From assembly GCF_027366395.1 (NCBI RefSeq), contig NZ_CP114771.1, positions 2,480,001 through 2,544,000 of the forward strand: a stretch of 64,000 bases of DNA, in the 5' to 3' direction. The notes beneath the pieces were generated by a model. That model saw nothing but the letters and a program-made list of their open reading frames with translations, had not been told where the DNA came from and did not search any database. Origin of the DNA: Endozoicomonas sp. GU-1 (GTDB taxonomy: Bacteria; Pseudomonadota; Gammaproteobacteria; Pseudomonadales; Endozoicomonadaceae). Shown one piece after another: positions 37,802 through 47,264 of this stretch; position 1 is the first letter of the stretch, and each line of letters begins with the position of its first letter. Position numbers and translations under genes: made by a program.

Positions 37802-38599
37802 ATGCTTGTGGGTTTTACAGGCAGCGGCCAGTCTTTTCCAGTGAATTGCTTATTGTTTCGTAGCGCTTTCTTGCGAGGCTCTTTTTTCAGAAAGAATCGT
37901 CAGATACTCTCACTGATGGGCCTGCTCAGTATTACCTCCCTCTTTGGCAGCACCCTGGTCACCACACAGGCGATCACCTGGCAGGACATGCTTGACACGC
38001 TATCCATCAGCCAGTGGGCCTGGCTCTTTACAGCCAGCGCCCTGACCATGGCGCTGGCCCTGACACCGTCTACGCTGATTGCCCTGATCAGTGGCTATTT
38101 TCTGGGGTGGACAGCGCTTTTCTATATCCTGATTTCCTACCCGACAGCGTCTGTCCTCGGTTATCTGGTCGGGAAATCACTGGATCATGGGAAGCTGATG
38201 CGAACACTCCCGCCAAACTCCCGAATACATCTGATGCTTGAGGAGCTGAAACATCATCAGTGGCCGCTGGTCATTCTGACCCGGATTTCCCCGGTGCTGC
38301 CCTTTTCATTAATGAACCTGGTGTTACCCGCGATTGGTATCCGCCTTCCTGCATTCCTGATCGCTGGCTTTATTGGCATGTTACCCAGAACGCTGTTTGC
38401 CCTTTGGGCAGGCATGCAGGCAAGAGACCTGATCTCTTTACTGAACAACCCGACGCAAGGTAATCTGTCCGTTATCGTCGTGGTGATAGCATCGATTCTT
38501 TCCATTGGCGGGCTGCTTTATCTTGCCCAGAAAGCATCAGCCACCATCATCATAAGACAGGCGGCAAACAAACGCGGGGAGACCAAAACCTATGACTGA
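37802..38599 (+). CDS. TVP38/TMEM64-family (VTT domain) membrane protein
   Basis: About 265 residues from ATG 37802; the frame opens at 37637 inside regA and the true start is uncertain. Five to six membrane segments. The VTT-domain core is visible as TPSTLIALISGYFLGWTALFYI, ASVLGYLVGKSL, and LTRISPVLPFSLMNLVLPAIGI with the conserved R-x-x-P. The family (YdjX/YdjZ, related to eukaryotic TMEM41/VMP1 scramblases) is thought to move lipids between leaflets. It follows regA by 41 bases and overlaps the next gene by eight, suggesting one operon. Confidence 0.85.
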   Translation: MLVGFTGSGQSFPVNCLLFRSAFLRGSFFRKNRQILSLMGLLSITSLFGSTLVTTQAITWQDMLDTLSISQWAWLFTASALTMALALTPSTLIALISGYFLGWTALFYILISYPTASVLGYLVGKSLDHGKLMRTLPPNSRIHLMLEELKHHQWPLVILTRISPVLPFSLMNLVLPAIGIRLPAFLIAGFIGMLPRTLFALWAGMQARDLISLLNNPTQGNLSVIVVVIASILSIGGLLYLAQKASATIIIRQAANKRGETKTYD

Positions 38600-39119
38600 A
38601 AAGCGTGTTGCGCTGTTTGTTGATGTGCAGAACATCTATTACACCACCCGACAGTGCTATAACAGTCACTTTGATTACAACGCATTCTGGGCACTTGTCA
38701 GCAAAGACAGAAAGATCACCAAGGCCATCGCCTACGCGATTGATCGCGGAGATCCAAAACAGCGGCAATTCCAGGATATTCTTCGAGCCATTGGCTTTGA
38801 AGTAAAGCTGAAACCCTATATTCAAAGAAGCGATGGCACCTCAAAGGGGGACTGGGATGTCGGGATAACGCTGGATGTTATGAGCTGGGCACCCGAGGTC
38901 GATACCATTGCCCTCGCTTCCGGTGATGGTGACTTTGACCTGCTATTGCAAAAGGTGCAGCAGGATTTTGGTCGGCAAACTGAGGTCTACAGTGTTGAGG
39001 CGCTGACAGCATCTTCCCTGATTCAATCGTCCAGTCACTTTATTCCAATTACCCATGAACTGTTACTGCCAATCAAGAGTGCGAAAAACAGTCAACAAAA
39101 AGTAACAAACACTATATAA
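38592..39119 (+). CDS. NYN-domain protein (LabA/DUF88-like, PIN-fold)
   Basis: A 175-residue NYN domain protein. Acidic active-site positions: FVDVQNIYY near the N-terminus, GDWDVGITLDVM near residue 95 and LASGDGDFDLLL near residue 115. These match the PIN-like metal-dependent RNase fold of the LabA/DUF88 family. RNA processing or turnover is the expected role; targets are unknown. It overlaps the membrane protein gene by eight bases and has GGGGAGA upstream, suggesting translational coupling. Confidence 0.88.
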   Translation: MTEKRVALFVDVQNIYYTTRQCYNSHFDYNAFWALVSKDRKITKAIAYAIDRGDPKQRQFQDILRAIGFEVKLKPYIQRSDGTSKGDWDVGITLDVMSWAPEVDTIALASGDGDFDLLLQKVQQDFGRQTEVYSVEALTASSLIQSSSHFIPITHELLLPIKSAKNSQQKVTNTI

Positions 39120-39438
39120 ATCAAAGCATTAATTTCTTACCCAAGCGGGTCTTCCACCCCCGATTTGTGGTTAAAATTCCTCCGAAAATTTGTTTTTCAC
39201 AAACTTGATAAAATCTTTGACATCCCTTCGGACAGCTATTAGAGTTCCTATTGGCCATTATTGAGAAGAACGAAAAATCGTTTTACTTTTTGAGTACTTC
39301 CTGATCGTCACACCACTTCTTAGTTTAAGTTATGCTGCTTTGATTGCTTTACTCTTAAATAGATATATGAAGATGTGACTACACATTGGCTTAACGCGTG
39401 TATAACGCATTTTTATAGAAATATTCAGGAGACATTGC
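39120..39438 (+). promoter_or_regulatory. Gap upstream of the cold-shock gene, likely promoter and leader
   Basis: This 319-bp AT-rich gap has no gene. Cold-shock genes usually have a long structured leader, and this stretch probably contains the promoter and leader. I could not locate a cold box with confidence. AGGAGA at 39428-39433 is the ribosome site. Confidence 0.45.
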
Positions 39439-39648
39439 ATGTCTAAATCGACCGGAACGGTAAAGTGGTTCAGTGAAGAGAAAGGCTTTGGCTTTATCGC
39501 TCAAGATAACGGCGGTCCAGACGTTTTCGTTCACTTCCGTGCCATCATTGGTGACGGTTTCAAAACTCTCGCTGAAGGTCAGGCTGTGACCTTTGACGTT
39601 GAGCAGGGCCAGAAAGGTCTTCAGGCTGCCAACGTAGAGAAAGTATAA
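39439..39648 (+). CDS. Cold-shock protein, CspA family
   Basis: A 69-residue single cold-shock domain. RNP1 is KGFGFI and RNP2 is VFVHF, with the usual N-terminal GTVKWF. It binds single-stranded RNA and DNA and melts RNA structure. Which paralogue (CspA, CspC, CspD-like) cannot be told from sequence. Strong AGGAGA ribosome site and strong terminator. Confidence 0.96.
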   Translation: MSKSTGTVKWFSEEKGFGFIAQDNGGPDVFVHFRAIIGDGFKTLAEGQAVTFDVEQGQKGLQAANVEKV

Positions 39649-39670
39649 GCTTTTCCTTTTTCTGGAAAAC

Positions 39671-39703
39671 AGAAAAAGAGCACCATCAGGTGCTCTTTTT
39701 TTT
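39671..39703 (+). terminator. Terminator of the cold-shock gene
   Basis: AAAAAGAGCACC-ATCA-GGTGCTCTTTTTTTT: perfect stem and T-run 23 bases after the stop. Confidence 0.92.
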
Positions 39704-39963
39704 GGGTTAATCCAGCCCTCTTGAAGAAATCAAACCAGTAGCACTGCACAGCCCATTGGTAGAAAAAAGTTCCAAAACGATACAATGACGCACAGAAGTT
39801 CCCATCCAATGAGGATCGGACTAATGGAATCAAAATCCGGTTTCATTTGATCCAATACTAACGACAGAAGAAAAACAAAATGGGAGCGTTTTACTTTTTC
39901 TACTTGAAACCTTTGTCAAAAGTTAGCACACACTTCCATTCAAAACCTCTCCTTCGTTGAGTA

Positions 39964-41037
39964 TTAGACAACATCCAGACAGGACCCTTTAAAATGGGCA
40001 AAAACACGTTGCCCCACTGACAAATTCAATAACCCCAGCGCTCTTCTGGTGACCAGTGCCAGCAATGTCTGCCCTTCCGCCGCCATAAACAGCATGACAT
40101 TTTTGGAATCCAGTTCCTGAATAGCCTGAATCGTTGTTGCCACTCGATTCTGAACACTTGTGCAGTGGATATCGTCCACCACAATACTGACTTCCTGAGC
40201 CGGCAATATCACTCTCAGGCCGGTTCCCGGCAGCGCTGAAACCTGATTGACCAGCAATTTCTGGTCACCCAATAACAGCTCAGTGAAACCATATTGGTGA
40301 TCGTGGCTACCCACCTGCACTTCCAGAATCGACAGTGCACAGTCATCGCGGGTTAATAAAGAACCTGGCCGACTGAGTAATTGACGACACTCGCCCCGGG
40401 ATACCACCTGCCCCTGGTCAATAAGCAGCAGTTTATCAGCCAGCCGTGCCACCTCTTCACGGGCATGACTCACCATAACAACCGGTATGCCAAAGTGCTG
40501 ATGGATATTTCTTAAACAGGGCAGAATGCTTGTTTTTGATGACCAGTCCAGTGACGCCAGCGGCTCATCCATTAATAGAAGACGGGGTGCACTTAATAAG
40601 GTGCGGGCAATGGCCACACGCTGTTTCTCACCGCCAGACAGTTTATCAACCCTACGCCCCAGTAGATGCACAATATCGAGCTGCTCAACCACCTCAGACA
40701 ATGACGGCATGGCAACATTGGCTCTGGCCCGCTGCAAGGCAAACCGGAGGTTTTCCATAACGTCCAGATGGGGAAACAGCCGGGCTTCCTGAAATATATA
40801 GCCAATACCCCGTTGCTCCGGCGGAACCCATATTCCCTGCTCCGAGTCCTGCCAGATTTCATCATTAAACTGAAGCCGCCCCCTGGCATGACTTTCCAAA
40901 CCCGCGATGGTTCTCAACAATGAGGTTTTACCACACCCGGAACGCCCCATCATGGCCCAGGTGTTATCGGTATCCAGTGACTCATCAACACTAAGAACAA
41001 AGCGGTCCCGGGGCAGCTGAATATCAATTCTTAGCAT
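39964..41037 (-). CDS. modC: Molybdate ABC transporter ATP-binding protein
   Basis: A 357-residue ABC ATPase. Walker A GRSGCGKTSLL (about 33-43), Q-loop FQEARLFPHLDV, signature LSGGEKQRVAIA, Walker B LLLMDEPLASLD and H-loop VSHAREE. The C-terminal 65 residues form a MOP (molybdopterin/molybdate-binding) domain, which separates ModC from sulfate and other importers. Its start codon overlaps the modB stop by one base, so translation is coupled. Last gene of the minus-strand molybdenum operon. Confidence 0.95.
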   Translation of the reverse strand: MLRIDIQLPRDRFVLSVDESLDTDNTWAMMGRSGCGKTSLLRTIAGLESHARGRLQFNDEIWQDSEQGIWVPPEQRGIGYIFQEARLFPHLDVMENLRFALQRARANVAMPSLSEVVEQLDIVHLLGRRVDKLSGGEKQRVAIARTLLSAPRLLLMDEPLASLDWSSKTSILPCLRNIHQHFGIPVVMVSHAREEVARLADKLLLIDQGQVVSRGECRQLLSRPGSLLTRDDCALSILEVQVGSHDHQYGFTELLLGDQKLLVNQVSALPGTGLRVILPAQEVSIVVDDIHCTSVQNRVATTIQAIQELDSKNVMLFMAAEGQTLLALVTRRALGLLNLSVGQRVFAHFKGSCLDVV

Positions 41038-41729
41038 TAATAACGACCAGGGTGTGATTTGAGGGGTAATTGAGCCACGGGCTGACGATCAAGGCTGTAT
41101 AGGGTAATCAGCAGAATCATGGCAAACACCATCAGTCCCGCGGCAATCTGGTGCGCTTCGGTAAACTGCTGAGATTCCACGGCATCGAACAGGGCAATGG
41201 ACAACACCTGCGTCTCTCCGGGAATATTGCCGCCAATCATCAGCACCACACCAAACTCCCCAACGGTATGGGCAAACCCCATGCAGGCCGCCAGAATCAT
41301 CGCCCGGCGGGTACAGGGCAGTACCACATTAAAGAAACGGTCCATGCGCCCGGCCCCCATCATGGCTGCCGCCTCAAGCAGGCCTTTATCCAGCTGTTCA
41401 AACGCCCGTTGCAAAGGTTGCACGACAAAGGGCATGGAGCAGATAACAGAAGCGATCACCAGCCCGGTAAAACTGAACGCCAGGGTGGTGCCGGTCAGGG
41501 ACAGCCAGAGCTGCCCGGGAGCGTAGTTTGGCGAGCAAAGCAACAGTATATAAAAGCCAAGGACGGTGGGCGGTAACACCATTGGCAGCCCCACCAGGGC
41601 TTCCAACAGAGGTCTTAGCCGACTCTGCATATTAGCCAGCCCCCAGGCCATGGGAATCGCCAGCAGCATCAGAATCACGGTGGTAATGGTGGCCAGCTTC
41701 AGCGTTACCCAGACAGCGGTGAGCAGCAT
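41037..41729 (-). CDS. modB: Molybdate ABC transporter permease
   Basis: A 230-residue permease with five membrane segments and the ABC-permease EAA loop (LEAAAMMGAGRMDRFFNVVLP) that contacts ModC. LPMVLPPTVLGFYILL is typical of ModB. It starts directly after modA (41730) and overlaps modC by one base. Confidence 0.95.
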   Translation of the reverse strand: MLLTAVWVTLKLATITTVILMLLAIPMAWGLANMQSRLRPLLEALVGLPMVLPPTVLGFYILLLCSPNYAPGQLWLSLTGTTLAFSFTGLVIASVICSMPFVVQPLQRAFEQLDKGLLEAAAMMGAGRMDRFFNVVLPCTRRAMILAACMGFAHTVGEFGVVLMIGGNIPGETQVLSIALFDAVESQQFTEAHQIAAGLMVFAMILLITLYSLDRQPVAQLPLKSHPGRY

Positions 41730-42524
41730 TCAGAGCGCTTCCCTTCGATTTTCGGACGTTGTTTTATCGGCCATTGTCGTCGATACAGGAAAGTAACCCT
41801 GTCTGGCAATGGTGCGCTGGGCAGACGGTGACAAAATAAACGCTACAAATGCCCTGGCCGCCTCAGGTTGCCTGGTGCGCTTTAAGATAACCAGATCCTG
41901 CTGAATCGGATCATACAACGTTGCAGGAATCGAAAAAATGTGACCATCGTTGTCTACCAGCTGCGCTTTCGCCACCAGCCCTGCGGGAATATTACCGCTG
42001 GCCACAAACTGCCAGGCCTGCTGGACACTGGCACCCTGAACCAGACGGGAGCGGAACGATGACCAGAAACCCAGCTTTTCCAGCACCTGCTGTGCCGCCA
42101 GACCATAAGGGGCCGTTGCCGGATTGGCGATGGCCAGGCGTCCCTGATAAACCGCCAGATCCTCCAGGGTCATGGTTTTCCCTTCTTTAGCGGAAAATCC
42201 GGGGCTCCATAGCACCAGTTCGCCCAGGGCATAGGGGGATCGGCTGCCCTTCAGCGTCAGTCCTTTTTTTTCCAGCAGCTCAGGTCTGAGGCTATCTGCT
42301 GACAGAAAGATATCGAAAGGCGCACCGTGGGTAATCTGGTTATACAGCACACCGGTCGAGGCCGAGGAGATCAACAACCGGTGCCCGGTGTTTGCCTCAA
42401 ATGCCTTTGCCAAAACGTCCAGCGATGGTTTGAAGTTTGCTGCAACGGCGACTTTCAGTTCTTCTGCGTAGACCGATGCCCCCGGGCAAGAGAGCAAGAA
42501 TGCTAAAAATACTGTTCTTAACAT
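41730..42524 (-). CDS. modA: Molybdate-binding periplasmic protein
   Basis: A 264-residue solute-binding protein with a signal peptide (to ASVYA, about residue 20). The mature start, EELKVAVAANFKPSLDVLA, and HRLLISSASTGVLYNQI are characteristic of ModA; the Ser residues in SASTG contribute to oxyanion binding. It delivers molybdate to ModBC in the inner membrane. It follows moaE by 29 bases, so uptake genes are placed downstream of cofactor synthesis genes. Confidence 0.94.
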   Translation of the reverse strand: MLRTVFLAFLLSCPGASVYAEELKVAVAANFKPSLDVLAKAFEANTGHRLLISSASTGVLYNQITHGAPFDIFLSADSLRPELLEKKGLTLKGSRSPYALGELVLWSPGFSAKEGKTMTLEDLAVYQGRLAIANPATAPYGLAAQQVLEKLGFWSSFRSRLVQGASVQQAWQFVASGNIPAGLVAKAQLVDNDGHIFSIPATLYDPIQQDLVILKRTRQPEAARAFVAFILSPSAQRTIARQGYFPVSTTMADKTTSENRREAL

Positions 42525-42553
42525 GAAGCAGATGTTCTTTATGAGTTCGAAGG

Positions 42554-42997
42554 TTAAAGCCAGCGATCCGCTGCTGCCTGATCAGACTCACGCTCGTCCA
42601 CCCAGCGATCCCCTTCCGGTGTCGTCTCTTTCTTCCAGAACGGCGCACGGGTTTTCAGGTAATCCATAATAAACTCACAGGCTGCAAACGCTTCTTTGCG
42701 ATGGGCGCTGGCGACCCCCACAAAAACAATTCGGTCCCCGGGGTACATCTGACCCATGCGATGGATAACCCGGACAGTTTGAAGCTCCCAACGTGCCATG
42801 GCCTCATCGATAATTTCCTGCAGGGCTTTTTCCGTCATCCCCGGATAATGTTCCAGAAACAGGCCTCCCACCTTATCCCCAAGGTTCATATCGCGAACCG
42901 TACCGGTAAAAGTGACAATCGCTCCTGACGACTTATTCCCTTCCAGACGTTTATATTCCAGGCCGGGGTTAAAGTCTTCTGTTTGAATGGCAATCAA
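42554..42997 (-). CDS. moaE: Molybdopterin synthase catalytic subunit
   Basis: About 147 residues from a TTG start at 42997 (AGGA eight bases upstream); the longer frame to 43105 runs through a repeat element and is unlikely to be translated. Motifs: GAIVTFTGTVRD, LEHYPGMTEKAL, VIHRMGQMYPGD, SAHRKEAFAACEFIMDYLKTRAPFWKKE with the catalytic lysines. MoaE with thiocarboxylated MoaD converts cPMP to molybdopterin. A family B repeat (43032-43141) separates it from moaD. Confidence 0.93.
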   Translation of the reverse strand: MIAIQTEDFNPGLEYKRLEGNKSSGAIVTFTGTVRDMNLGDKVGGLFLEHYPGMTEKALQEIIDEAMARWELQTVRVIHRMGQMYPGDRIVFVGVASAHRKEAFAACEFIMDYLKTRAPFWKKETTPEGDRWVDERESDQAAADRWL

Positions 42998-43031
42998 GGT
43001 TCTGATCCTGTTTGTCTTTTTGCACCACTTT

Positions 43032-43141
43032 TCACCACAAAGGCACAAAGACACAAAGTTTCTAGGGGCTTTCGCGACAGTCTCAGACTGTGGGAACGAG
43101 AACAAAATAACCCCTTTGTGTCTTCGTGTCTTTGTGGTTCA
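43032..43141. repeat. Dispersed inverted repeat, family B copy 3, inside the moa operon
   Basis: CACCACAAAGGCACAAAGACACAAAG and, inverted, CTTTGTGTCTTCGTGTCTTTGTGGTTC lie between moaD and moaE and could form a large hairpin in the operon mRNA. Confidence 0.85.
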
Positions 43142-43149
43142 AATAAAAA

Positions 43150-43401
43150 TCACCCGCCGGTCACCGGAGGAAAAAAGGCGACCTCATCACCAGACTGCAA
43201 TGTGACATCCTGACGAGTCATGGTCTGATTGATGGCAACCAGAGTACGCTCACTCATCATGACTTCACGCCAGTCTTCACCTTGGTCCGCCAACTGACTT
43301 TTTAATGCGGACAGCAAGGGAGCATACTCACCTTCTTCCAGCGTCAACTGTTCGCAGTTCAGCTTTTCCCGAAAACTGGCAAAGAAACGTACTGTAATCA
43401 T
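43150..43401 (-). CDS. moaD: Molybdopterin synthase sulfur carrier subunit
   Basis: An 83-residue ubiquitin-like sulfur carrier. It ends in the essential Gly-Gly (FFPPVTGG), which is adenylylated and thiocarboxylated. [11 protein letters not shown] is typical of the N-terminus. It overlaps moaC by four bases. Confidence 0.94.
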   Translation of the reverse strand: MITVRFFASFREKLNCEQLTLEEGEYAPLLSALKSQLADQGEDWREVMMSERTLVAINQTMTRQDVTLQSGDEVAFFPPVTGG

Positions 43402-43922
43402 GCTGCACCACCTGTCGCTGAACCATGAATATAGTGACCACTGCGACCACCACTCTTTTCCAGCACACGAATGCCTTCAATATGCATCTCTTTGTCCACT
43501 GCCTTGCACATATCATAGATCGTCAGGGCAGCGACCGATGCCGCTGTCAGCGCTTCAATCTCAACGCCGGTTTTGCCATTCAAACGACAACAGGTTTCAA
43601 TTCGAATGCAGGCTTCGCCATTCTCTGAAGCCGCGTCTTCAAGCTGAAACTCAACACCGATAAAGTTCAGCATCAACGGGTGGCAAAGCGGCACCAGCTG
43701 GCTGCACTGTTTAGCCGCCTGAATGCCGGCAATTCTGGCCACGGCAAGTACGTCCCCTTTTTTAAGGCCATTGTCTTTTACCAGTGCCAGTGTCTCAGGT
43801 GCCATGTAGATATAACCTTCGGCCCTGGCTTCACGACGTGTGATGTCTTTTTCACCAACATCAACCATGCTGGCCTTACCATCACTATCAATATGGCTGA
43901 GGGCACTATTGGCAGACGACAT
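43398..43922 (-). CDS. moaC: Cyclic pyranopterin monophosphate synthase
   Basis: A 174-residue MoaC, which converts the MoaA product to cPMP. Conserved blocks: [44 protein letters not shown], and [25 protein letters not shown] with the catalytic Lys and Asp. It overlaps moaD by four bases and follows moaB by two bases. Confidence 0.96.
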   Translation of the reverse strand: MSSANSALSHIDSDGKASMVDVGEKDITRREARAEGYIYMAPETLALVKDNGLKKGDVLAVARIAGIQAAKQCSQLVPLCHPLMLNFIGVEFQLEDAASENGEACIRIETCCRLNGKTGVEIEALTAASVAALTIYDMCKAVDKEMHIEGIRVLEKSGGRSGHYIHGSATGGAA

Positions 43923-43924
43923 GA

Positions 43925-44461
43925 TTACCCTGCCTTTTTTAATTGTTCAACAAAGTTACATGGGCGATGCTGGCTGTTCAGCTGATCCCTGATAATGCCT
44001 TCCCAGGCTGTCTTACAGGCATTATTGGAGCCGGGCATAACAAAAATAACAGTGCCGTTGGCCATGCCCGCCACGGTACGGGACTGGATGGTAGAGGTTT
44101 TGATCTGATCATAGGAAAGCTGGCGAAACAGCTCACCATAACCATCAATCTGCTTGTCAAAAACAGGCAACAGTGCTTCTGGTGTGCTGTCTCTGCCAGA
44201 GAAACCGGTACCGCCTGTAACCAGCACGGCCTGCACGCAATCTGGAGACCCTGCATCACTGGCAATCCAGCGGGATACGACTTCGCGAATCTTGTAGATG
44301 TCGTCTTTTACAATGGCCTTGTCAACAAGTTTGTGACCCGCGGCGGTCAGGCTATCAACCAGTAAGTGACCGGATGTGTCGTTTTCTTCGGTACGGGTGT
44401 CGGACACCGTCAACACGGCAATATTTACAGGAATAAACTCATCAAACTGATTATGAGCCAT
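43925..44461 (-). CDS. moaB: Molybdopterin adenylyltransferase-like protein
   Basis: A 178-residue MoaB/MogA-fold protein: [38 protein letters not shown], and [14 protein letters not shown]. In most bacteria MogA or MoaB adenylylates molybdopterin before molybdenum insertion by MoeA. No mogA is present in the window, so MoaB may do this here. Confidence 0.93.
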   Translation of the reverse strand: MAHNQFDEFIPVNIAVLTVSDTRTEENDTSGHLLVDSLTAAGHKLVDKAIVKDDIYKIREVVSRWIASDAGSPDCVQAVLVTGGTGFSGRDSTPEALLPVFDKQIDGYGELFRQLSYDQIKTSTIQSRTVAGMANGTVIFVMPGSNNACKTAWEGIIRDQLNSQHRPCNFVEQLKKAG

Positions 44462-44536
44462 GGCTATTCTCGCTCCAGTCTATTTTCAATCGTATTCAGG
44501 GGTGCTCATGACCAGGTCTGCAATGTGGACGACAGA

Positions 44537-45139
44537 TTACGTCTGAACAACCGCCTTATTAACCAGATTATGCCAGTCTTCTGGCGTATTGACGTTGACA
44601 AAAAGGTCTGCCATGGATGACGGCAGCGCCAGGGTCTGTCCACCTGAAAGCTGATGCAGGCGCCACAGGGCATAGTCCTTCGGATTGTCACTGGTTATGG
44701 CACGCTCAACGGCTTGCCGCAATGTTGCAGTGACCGGCAATATCATCGGCAGATTAAAACCCGCAAAACAGCACACCTGCTGTTGATCGCCAAGTGTCCG
44801 GATCGCATCGGCAGGAACCAGTGGCATATCCACAGGAATCACCAGCAGCCGGTCGCCATCCTGCAGTCGCTGTAAAGCCGCATGAATGCCGCTGAGCGGG
44901 CCTCTTCCGGGAACCACATCGGCAATAACAGAATCATCCGGGGCAAAACCGGACCCACTGATCAGAACCTGATCAATCCCGGCCCCGGCCAGCAGAGCAG
45001 CTATATGTTGGTAAAGCGGTTTGCCACACCAGTTCAGCCGTGACTTGTCCTGCCCCATCCGGGAGGAACGACCACCAGCCAGAACCAGGCCGTAAAGCGT
45101 GCCATGGGCTGTCATTCGATCACAGACTCTTTGTGCCAA
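44537..45139 (-). CDS. mobA: Molybdenum cofactor guanylyltransferase
   Basis: A 200-residue nucleotidyltransferase that adds GMP to Mo-molybdopterin. Motifs: LAGGRSSRMGQDKSRLNW at the N-terminus, VVPGRGPLSGIHAAL, and VIPVDMPLVP. The likely internal start ATG 45115 (MTAHGTLYGLVLAGG) is eight codons after the listed one. First gene of the minus-strand molybdenum run. Confidence 0.93.
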   Translation of the reverse strand: MAQRVCDRMTAHGTLYGLVLAGGRSSRMGQDKSRLNWCGKPLYQHIAALLAGAGIDQVLISGSGFAPDDSVIADVVPGRGPLSGIHAALQRLQDGDRLLVIPVDMPLVPADAIRTLGDQQQVCCFAGFNLPMILPVTATLRQAVERAITSDNPKDYALWRLHQLSGGQTLALPSSMADLFVNVNTPEDWHNLVNKAVVQT

Positions 45140-45341
45140 TATTCAATTTAACCCGGAGATGGTCCGGAAATAGCGCCCGTCAGGACGACCCTGTCTCCGG
45201 ACAGACAAACGGCTAGTGTAAGGTTTTCCACTCCGCTGACAAGCCTTGGGATCAATTATCATACAGAAAAGCCGCCGCTTAACCCGTTCGTCCGTTGGCT
45301 ATACTGTCTTGACCACAGCAAATAGATAACAATGACTAACA

Positions 45342-46100
45342 ATGAGAACGAATCAGGTACTGAGCCTTTTCCAGCAGAACCAGACAGCCATCAACTGCTG
45401 GCTTATCCATCCAAGCCCAATGACGGCCGAGCTGATTGCCCACCAGGGTTTTGACTCAATGACCATCGATATGCAGCACGGCATGATTGGCTTTGAATCG
45501 GCCCTGGCCATGCTGCAGGCCATATCCACCACCCCGGTGACTCCGCTGGTCAGGGTTCCCTGGCTTGATCCGGGCATCATTATGAAGATGCTGGATGCCG
45601 GTGCTTATGGCATTATCTGCCCAATGATTGAAACCGCAGAGCAGACCCGGGAATTTGTCGCCACCTGCCGTTACCCCGCCAAAGGCAACCGCAGCTTTGG
45701 CCCCAGCAGGGCGATGATCTATGCCGGCAGTGATTACCCGGAAAAAGCAGAAGAGACCATTTTGCCCATGGTCATGATAGAGACCCGTCAGGCTCTGGAT
45801 AACCTGGATGATATCCTCAGCACCGAAGGACTGGGAGCTATCTATATTGGTCCCTTTGACCTGTCCTACGCCCTGGGCTGTCAGCCCCAACCAGACCACT
45901 ATGAGGCTCCCGTTATGGAGGCCATCGAACATATCCTTGCCCGCAGCAAAAAGCATAATGTGCCAGCAGCCATCCATTGCATGGGGCCACAGTTCGCTGA
46001 TCGTATGCGAAAAAAAGGGTTCAGCCTGGTCACCGCTGGCTGTGACGCTGACTTCGTCCGCGCGGGTGCCACACACACCATCCAATCACTGAGGCCGTAA
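45342..46100 (+). CDS. HpcH/HpaI-family aldolase
   Basis: A 252-residue class II pyruvate aldolase of the HpcH/HpaI/citrate lyase beta group. Signatures: FDSMTIDMQHGM (Asp and His at the active site), VPWLDPGIIMKMLDAGAYGIICPMIETAEQ (metal-binding Glu) and AIYIGPFDLSYALG (Asp). Such enzymes cleave 4-hydroxy-2-oxo acids to pyruvate and an aldehyde. No catabolic cluster is adjacent, so the substrate is unknown. Confidence 0.9.
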   Translation: MRTNQVLSLFQQNQTAINCWLIHPSPMTAELIAHQGFDSMTIDMQHGMIGFESALAMLQAISTTPVTPLVRVPWLDPGIIMKMLDAGAYGIICPMIETAEQTREFVATCRYPAKGNRSFGPSRAMIYAGSDYPEKAEETILPMVMIETRQALDNLDDILSTEGLGAIYIGPFDLSYALGCQPQPDHYEAPVMEAIEHILARSKKHNVPAAIHCMGPQFADRMRKKGFSLVTAGCDADFVRAGATHTIQSLRP

Positions 46101-46124
46101 TCTGAAAGTTGTTCAGAAACCGCC

Positions 46125-46580
46125 TCACTTCACCCGGATAATATAATCAAACCAGTCCGAAGGGTCCGGAACATCTTCTTCTGAAGCGATGTCCCTGCCC
46201 TTGATGGAGAAGCCGGATTCATGGACAGAGTCCGAGCTTCCGGTTTTCAGAGGATGCCATTGCGGCAGGTCATAACCATGGTAGAGCAGATGATAAGCGC
46301 AGCTGTCCGGCAGCCACGGCAAATGCTCATGCAGGGTTTTCGGGGTAAACTTGATGCAGTCATCCACATACTTGCGACGGTGTTTATAATGCCTGCAGCG
46401 GCAGGTCTCCAGATCCAGCAGCCGACAGGCTACCGCCGTTGTGTGAATCTCATCCGTATCCGCATCAATAATCTTATTGAGGCAGCAGCGACCACAGCCA
46501 TCACAGAGCGACTCCCACTCTTCGGGCGTCATCTCGGTTAACGATTTTACCTGCCAGAATGCAGGTTCCTGCTCACTCAT
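46125..46580 (-). CDS. ycgN: YcgN/UPF0260 cysteine-cluster protein
   Basis: About 151 residues from ATG 46580. It has the UPF0260 cysteine pattern: LCDGCGRCCLNK, then CRLLDLETCRCRHYKHR and DDCIKFTP, likely binding zinc or an iron-sulfur cluster. Function unknown in all bacteria. The frame extends to 46622. Confidence 0.92.
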   Translation of the reverse strand: MSEQEPAFWQVKSLTEMTPEEWESLCDGCGRCCLNKIIDADTDEIHTTAVACRLLDLETCRCRHYKHRRKYVDDCIKFTPKTLHEHLPWLPDSCAYHLLYHGYDLPQWHPLKTGSSDSVHESGFSIKGRDIASEEDVPDPSDWFDYIIRVK

Positions 46581-46829
46581 CAAACACCTGAACACGATAT
46601 AACATTGGACTTGCCTGAGCATACTACCACTTCAAAAGATGGCAATACGCGAGTTCACGGTTCAGCAGGCTTTAAAATCAATAGCGATAAGCTGCTTTGT
46701 TGATGACCTTCGCAGAAGCAGAGCCACACTGATGGTAATCATCACACACTTATTACTGATGATGAGTTGGCCATGTTCAGTGAAGAGACTCAGGCGGCTG
46801 TAGTCATCAGGCTGTAAAAGCAACGGCTT

Positions 46830-47084
46830 TTATGCCTCCGCCAGCAACGCCCGCCACTCAACCAATTTCTCTTCCAAATCAGCAATATGCGCCTCCAGCC
46901 CAGCCAGTTCCTCTTCACAAATGTGCAACCGGTCCCGAACATCATGGTGCCGCTTCACCCGCCGTTGCAGAACCGACAGTTCCTCTTCAGCCACCATCAC
47001 CCGCACTGCCATGGACGGGATAGACGAGTAACTGATCTTGCCCTGGTTGTTTCGTGGCACCTGTGCCAGATGGATACGATCCAT
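46830..47084 (-). CDS. Small coiled-coil protein
   Basis: An 84-residue protein with an AAAGGAGACGTTGCT ribosome site before ATG 47084. Residues 30-84 show a heptad pattern rich in Glu, Leu and Arg (EEELSVLQRRVKRHHDVRD, EEELAGLEAHIADLEEKL) typical of a two-stranded coiled coil. I do not recognise the family. It lies downstream of the truncated methyltransferase. Confidence 0.6.
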   Translation of the reverse strand: MDRIHLAQVPRNNQGKISYSSIPSMAVRVMVAEEELSVLQRRVKRHHDVRDRLHICEEELAGLEAHIADLEEKLVEWRALLAEA

Positions 47085-47264
47085 AGCAACGTCTCCTTTG
47101 ATATCACTTGTGCTGAGCGCAGCAGACGATTAGAAGACAATGGTACTAATTTCAGAAACGGTATCCCATCCCTAATATGGAAAAATGGTTCAGTACGGCA
47201 TCTATTGGTACAGCATTCAAAGATGGCGCTGCTACAGCTCACGTTGGAGCAAATATTTGGTATT

